DNA of 64,000 nt from Oryzias latipes (lineage: Eukaryota > Chordata > Actinopteri > Beloniformes > Adrianichthyidae): contig NC_019859.2 in the NCBI RefSeq assembly GCF_002234675.1, positions 30,140,434 through 30,204,433 of the forward strand, given 5' to 3'. The position numbers and the translations under genes were made by a program. The notes under the pieces were generated by a model. That model saw only the letters and a list, made by a program, of their open reading frames with translations, was not told the DNA's origin and ran no database searches. Shown here piece by piece: positions 59,841-64,000 of the stretch (position 1 is its first letter; each line of letters begins with the position of its first letter).

Positions 59841-59900
59841 GGCCGCTAATTAAATCCATAAATTAGCTGCGGCCGCTAATTAAATCCATAAATTAGCCGC
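59841..59900. repeat. 30-bp tandem duplication with GCGGCCGC sites
   Basis: Two copies of GGCCGCTAATTAAATCCATA plus AATTAGCTGC/AATTAGCCGC, near the right end of the TA-flanked element. Confidence 0.9.
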
Positions 59901-59970
59901 GTCACTGAATAAGCCGCAGGGCTGTAAGCGCAGGAAAAAAGTAGCGGCTTATAGCCCGGAAATTACGGTA

Positions 59971-60484
59971 CTTCCTTTCCTTTGTGTGGATGTTTCCTGG
60001 AACACATTTTTTAATCTTGAGTATTGTTGAATCTTTTACCAGACATATAGAGACAGAACTTGACCAGGTTTCATCATTTTGTGCTTTAGCATTTTTGCAG
60101 ATTTGGGTCTGTTTATTCAGACATGACATTTAGATTTTATATTTACCTTTAATATCTGCATTTATGACCCATTGAACATTTGTTATTTAAATGTATGTTG
60201 AAGGTTTCAATTAAAATAATGATTTAGAGCATTTAGAGCAAATGTTTGATTTACAGACATGTTTTATTTGTTTGGCATATAGGCACTGGACACTTCATTG
60301 TGTTAATTATTGTACATTTTGATTTATAATTGAGTGTCATTTTGTATCTGGCGCAGAATCTTGTTTTTGAGGCAGCAGTAACAAATTGATTTTGTCTGAC
60401 GTAAGAGCAATTTAAGTTCTATCTATCTAAGCATTTAGGATCCACACCTTGACATAACATTGTAAAGTATTTTTATCTAGATTT
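59971..60484. other. Intergenic AT-rich spacer
   Basis: No recognised feature. Confidence 0.5.
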
Positions 60485-60488
60485 ATAT

Positions 60489-60799
60489 TGTAACGATCCG
60501 GCCGGACCGTCAGTTTAGTGGGGAAGCAAAAGCCAGACTGCTATTTAGATGGCTTCATTGGAGAGCTGTCCATGTCCCATACACCGCACGACCCCGGACA
60601 GTCTCAGGCAGAAATAAACAGGAAGAAAGGCAATGTTCCCTTTTGAGCATTTAGCCCGTTAATTCAAAGTACACATACAGCCCAAACAGCATGGAGGGTG
60701 ACTTCAGCTTCCAGCCCTCTGACTCAAGGTTTCACCTAAGCTCCCCACTTCCCATGAGCCTTAGGGGCTGAAGGCGGGGCTAACCCCCAGGTCGCTACA
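60489..60799 (-). repeat. 3' LTR (left copy)
   Basis: 311 bp, TG...CA ends, adjoining the purine tract on its inner side. Confidence 0.9.
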
Positions 60800-61622
60800 C
60801 TGCCCCCACCTAAGAGGGTTAGTGTCCCCACAACCCTCACATAACTGCAGAACTGAACAACACAACACAATTAGCAAAACACAGGAACACACTGGCTGGA
60901 GACTCCTTCACACAATCATGGGTTTCGACCGCCACCGTGTACAGTCCTCCTCTTAACTGGCTGGGTTAGCACATCTGCAACTGACACAGTTCCATGCCAG
61001 CATGTGCCCAGCCAGGAGAACCAGTCCCCGCCTCTGTGGGAGCACCACCATCAGGGTGCACGTCACCATGGGGGAGTAGACTCTCTCCAAGTGAAGAGCT
61101 GCACACCAGCAGCAGAAGGTCCCCAGGCATCCCGGGCGATCGTCTTCATCACTACGGCTGCTGTAGGGTCTGCTTCGTCAAACCCTCCTCCCCAAAGCGA
61201 AGCTCTGCTGTCCGCGCTGACAGGTCTCGCAGCTCCGCAGGTGGGAGGTCCAGCAGTGTAGCGCCCTCTAACGCCAGGCCTGGGTGTGTGAGAAGTCCCC
61301 TTCGGCGTCTAGCCCTCATGGCCAGTCGCCAGGTTGACCTGAGCCAGGTGTGGTTCCAGCGTTGTTGAGCCATTGCGTCGTGAAGGTTCAGCTGGGCTGC
61401 GCACCGTCATCACAGTCTGGTACAGATGGTCTAGCGCTGGCGTCAGGCAAGGCCAGGCTGCAGATGACGGTGGGTGCTCGATCCATCAGGGAGTTGATGT
61501 CGCCCTTTCTCCTCCCTTCTCCCGAACTGCCTCCAGAATGGCGTCAGTCCCCGCGGCGTAGCTCTCCATGGTGTGGCTCTCTGTGGAGTAGCAGTGGCTA
61601 AGGATCCCACTTCTGACACCAA

Positions 61623-61933
61623 TGTAACAATCCGGCCGGACCGTCAGTTTAGTGGGGAAGCAAAAGCCAGACTGCTATTTAGATGGCTTCATTGGAGAGC
61701 TGTCCGTGTCCCATACACCGCACGACCCCGGACAGTCTCAGGCAGAAATAAACAGGAAGAAAGGCAATGTTCCTTTTTGAGCATTTAGCCCGTTAATTCA
61801 AAGTACACATACAGCCCAAACAGCATGGAGGGTGACTTCAGCTTCCAGCCCTCTGACTCAAGGTTTCACCTAAGCTCCCCACTTCCCATGAGCCTTAGGG
61901 GCTGAAGGCGGGGCTAACCCCCAGGTCGCTACA
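61623..61933 (-). repeat. 5' LTR (right copy)
   Basis: 311 bp, TG...CA ends, adjoining the tRNA-Leu-type primer-binding site on its inner side. Confidence 0.9.
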
Positions 61934-61999
61934 ATATAAAAAAAAAACAATGAGGGAAGGAGTTTTATCTAAACTGTGAACTTGTTTACTTAGCCAGCC
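61934..61999. other. AT-rich spacer between LTR element and gsg1l promoter
   Basis: Contains the right ATAT target copy and an A-run. The LTR element ends less than 500 bp from the gsg1l ATG. Confidence 0.5.
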
Positions 62000-62423
62000 A
62001 GTTCCTTCCAGCGCACGCTGTTATGTGAAGCTGACCGTTTCTTTGGATCATCTTTACGCACGGCCTCTTGCTGACTGTCACACACAGAGGGAGGCGTGCT
62101 GCGCGCGGGGGGTTAGGGTGGGGGTGTCAGAGAAGAAGCATCATCTGAAAATCCCACATCAATTCAAGCTGCAGTCAAATCCTCTTGACAACGTGACGTC
62201 CGGCAGGCTGGACGCTCGTGGGCCCGCGCGTGTGACTGCGCACGGGCATGTGTCGGAGCGTCATGCGGGAGTCCTGTAGAGTCGCTGGAGCTTGGTAGGG
62301 TCCTAGTGGGCCTTCTGCATCAGCTGCTGACTGTGGACCGACACTTGGGCTCGTGCGTCATTTCCAGTCGGCCCCCATGAACTGTTCGGTCCGGTGCGCG
62401 CCACGGCACCCCTCTCCAAGACA
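62000..62423 (+). promoter_or_regulatory. gsg1l: CpG-rich upstream region of the gsg1l-family gene
   Basis: CpG-rich DNA (repeated GCGCGC, ACGTGACGTC and GGCCCGCGCG clusters) directly upstream of the ATG, contrasting with the AT-rich flank before 61,980. Probable promoter and leader. TGACGTC occurs near 62,193. The transcription start cannot be placed. Confidence 0.5.
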
Positions 62424-62700
62424 ATGAGATCCAGGACGCTCCTGTCCCTCAGCCTGAACTTCTTAGCGCTATTCTTCGCCATCACCGCGTTCGTCTCCAC
62501 GTACTGGTGCGTGGGCACCCAGCGGGTCCCCAAACCAAAGTGCAGCAAGCTGCGCACGCACCAGTGCATCGATTACGGGGTGAACGAGACCGACCCCAAT
62601 AAGGTGGTCTACAGCTGGGAGACCGGGGACGACCGTTTCTTGTTCCGCCAGTTCCACACCGGCATCTGGATCTCCTGTGAGGAAAACATCCACGATGAAA
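62424..62700 (+). CDS. gsg1l: GSG1/GSG1L-family protein, exon 1 (partial gene)
   Basis: First coding exon, 92 codons plus one base, ending at a GTAAGCG donor. ATG at 62,424; the in-frame codon at 62,394 is only GTG. Residues about 4-26 form the first membrane segment (LLSLSLNFLALFFAITAFVSTYW). Then come the family motifs CVGTQRVPKP and [24 protein letters not shown], which lie in the first extracellular loop of this claudin-like family. GSG1L is a known AMPA-receptor auxiliary subunit. RVPKP, [12 protein letters not shown] and the RCRSFIDLAP block in exon 2 fit GSG1L, but GSG1 and GSG1L2 share much of this, so the paralogue is less certain than the family. The rest of the gene lies beyond the right edge. 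Confidence 0.85.
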
Positions 62701-63714
62701 GTAAGCGCAGGTTTGTGTGTATGTGTGCGCGAGTGGCATTTTATGGCATGACTTAACTGCTCTTTTAGGTCATTTTATTACCTTTACCATACTTTATTAC
62801 ACATTCATTGTCTGCCTGCACAACACGCCTCATTGTAATTGTGAAACTGCGTGCGCAGAATCCGAAAAAAAAGGAAATTTATTTTTATTCCAGATTTTTC
62901 TTAGATATTTCCCTTTGTTCACATTTTTTGTCAGTTTCTATACGTTCTTGACAAAAAAGTTCAAACTTTTACTCATTAGTAGAGTATTTATTGTTGCATT
63001 TGCTCATTTTCTCTTGCTTTGATAATGTTTTTGTCTATACTCTTGTACTATTCTCCTTACTTCAGATCTTTTTTGCTTTTTACCCGTCGCAACTTATTAC
63101 AAAAAAATAACTCCAAAATGAACTGTCGCAAACATAATTATATTCTTACAAGCCGTAGGAAGCATTGTTGGTTTGGTCTGGGTCATTCTGTTAATTTCCT
63201 CTTCATCATGCTTCTATATCCTCGTTGCAGACCTGTCAGCACATGCTTCCCCATGAAGTGTCACTGCCATGTTGGAGTGGGGGGTGGGGACTGAGCAGCT
63301 TGAGTGAATGAGGATTACATAACTTGATGAGTTTTTCCTCAAAACAGCTGCCACCCTTCTTCCACCTGATTAACAAACGCCTCTTAAAACAAATCCTTGC
63401 CATGTGACGCTCGGCCGATTAGAGCAGGAAAGCAGGCGGCTTGAACAGACAAACAGTGTCAGCAGAGCATCTCACTTGCCTGCTTTTGTTGCATCAGTCT
63501 TACCAAACACAGGCTGGTGGCGCTGAATGACAGGTCACACTTCCTCTGTGAGACCACCTTCACAGAACTGCCAATCAACGGCAGATGGATTATAGAGCCT
63601 GTGTGGCATCTGCTGAGCAGAGAGAGCATTGATGTGCTCCAGTTTTCTTTGGTAATCCCAATACTGTTTTTACCCCGCTGCAATGACAGCCGTTTTTCTC
63701 TGTCCTTCTGTCAG
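62701..63714 (+). other. gsg1l: gsg1l intron 1
   Basis: A 1,014-bp intron with GTAAGC donor and CAG acceptor. Mostly AT-rich; I recognise no repeat or other gene in it. Confidence 0.8.
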
Positions 63715-63762
63715 GTGAGAGATGCAGAAGTTTCATCGATTTGGCGCCTCCATCAGAGAAAG
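63715..63762 (+). CDS. gsg1l: GSG1/GSG1L-family protein, exon 2 (48 bp)
   Basis: A small exon between a pyrimidine-rich acceptor (TTCTGTCAG) and a GTGAGTG donor. Joined in phase to exon 1 it encodes ERCRSFIDLAPPSEK, the conserved segment that follows SCEE in GSG1-family proteins and precedes the second membrane segment. The reading frame leaves one base for the next exon, which is not in the window. Confidence 0.85.
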
Positions 63763-64000
63763 GTGAGTGCCGCACGCCTCGCATGCAGCAGCAGTGCTGT
63801 CTACTTTCTATTCACTGGTATCGAACCCTCGTCCACACTAACTAACACCATTTGCTGTAATGTAAACGGATAAAAGGCATTTTAAGCGTCAAAATTAGGA
63901 TTAGGAGAACCAGTTTTTCCATTCGTCCTCTCAACCTCCAAACTTGCTCAGGCATGCTTGCCTTGAAGAAGTTAAAAGAAATGTGTGCTCTGAATTTACT
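63763..64000 (+). other. gsg1l: gsg1l intron 2 (start)
   Basis: Begins GTGAGTG after exon 2. No feature is seen up to the window end. Confidence 0.75.

Larger units (their letters stand above)
58466..59968. mobile_element. 1.5-kb TA-flanked TIR element with CpG-rich interior
   Basis: The left terminus CCGTAAATTCCGGACTACAA and the right terminus (reverse complement CCGTAATTTCCGGGCTATAA) are inverted repeats, followed inward by AAGCCGC motifs. Both sides are bordered by TA (58,464-58,465 and 59,969-59,970). The centre (about 58,900-59,660) is CpG-rich with a 232-codon frame (59,002-59,700) lacking transposase features. Sequence at 58,878-58,920 resembles the LTR at 60,740-60,785. Non-autonomous; the superfamily is not assigned. 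Confidence 0.75.
60489..61933 (-). mobile_element. Non-autonomous LTR retroelement (TRIM/LARD-like), recently inserted
   Basis: Two direct 311-bp LTRs (60,489-60,799 and 61,623-61,933) each start TGTA and end TACA. They differ at three positions only (ACGATC/ACAATC, GTCCATG/GTCCGTG, TTCCCTTT/TTCCTTTT). ATAT flanks both sides, a likely 4-bp target duplication. On the minus strand, one base inside the right LTR, TGGTGTCAGAAGTGGGAT fits a primer-binding site complementary to the 3' end of a tRNA-Leu; next to the left LTR is a purine-rich AGGTGGGGGCAG. This sets the minus orientation. The 823-bp interior has no protease, polymerase or integrase, only short frames that may be gag remnants. Confidence 0.9.

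Noticed and set aside
61152..61373. Intact gag gene in the LTR element
   Set aside because: A 73-codon frame is far too short and has no nucleocapsid motif; at most a remnant.

Overview
This is a stretch of a teleost fish nuclear genome, probably a percomorph. The evidence is intron-containing vertebrate genes with compact fish-style introns, CpG-rich promoters, and many fish-type transposon families (hAT MITEs with 8-bp target duplications, a Tc1 remnant, fish SINE tails ending in CCATTTA). I cannot name the species from the sequence. There are no bacterial features.

Layout. Positions 1-38,288 contain no recognisable exon. They are best read as part of a very long intron of ccdc85a, whose first two coding exons lie on the minus strand (40,305-40,550 and 38,289-39,369) and whose last exons lie beyond the left edge. 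This stretch is filled with repeats: a 1.5-kb TIR element (4,375-5,871), a 157-bp TA microsatellite, a 2.7-kb C-rich retroposon with a perfect 14-bp target duplication (10,412-13,113) and two relatives, a SINE-broken Tc1 copy (20.6-21.2 kb), a nested pair of MITEs (24,234-24,796), a 759-bp hAT MITE (30,105-30,863) and a hAT element inside another C-rich copy (33.5-35.8 kb). Positions 41,040-43,850 are a repeat-packed spacer between two divergent CpG-rich promoters.

sec23b (plus strand) is complete: a non-coding first exon ending at 44,105, an ATG at 48,110, 18 coding exons and a stop at 53,758 (766 aa), with AATAAA at 54,087. Intron 1 carries a 1-kb minisatellite and intron 7 a 34-bp minisatellite. 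Positions 54,110-62,000 are intergenic and hold a 1.5-kb TA-flanked TIR element with a CpG-rich centre (58,466-59,968) and a young non-autonomous LTR retroelement (60,489-61,933, minus strand, LTRs differing at 3 of 311 sites). A GSG1/GSG1L-family gene then starts at 62,424 on the plus strand and runs off the right edge.

The three genes do not form a pathway: an adherens-junction-linked coiled-coil protein, a COPII coat subunit and a claudin-like AMPA-receptor auxiliary protein. The most unusual content is in the repeats, above all the C-rich retroposon family, and in the sec23b promoter, which carries two CRE/UPRE-like motifs.
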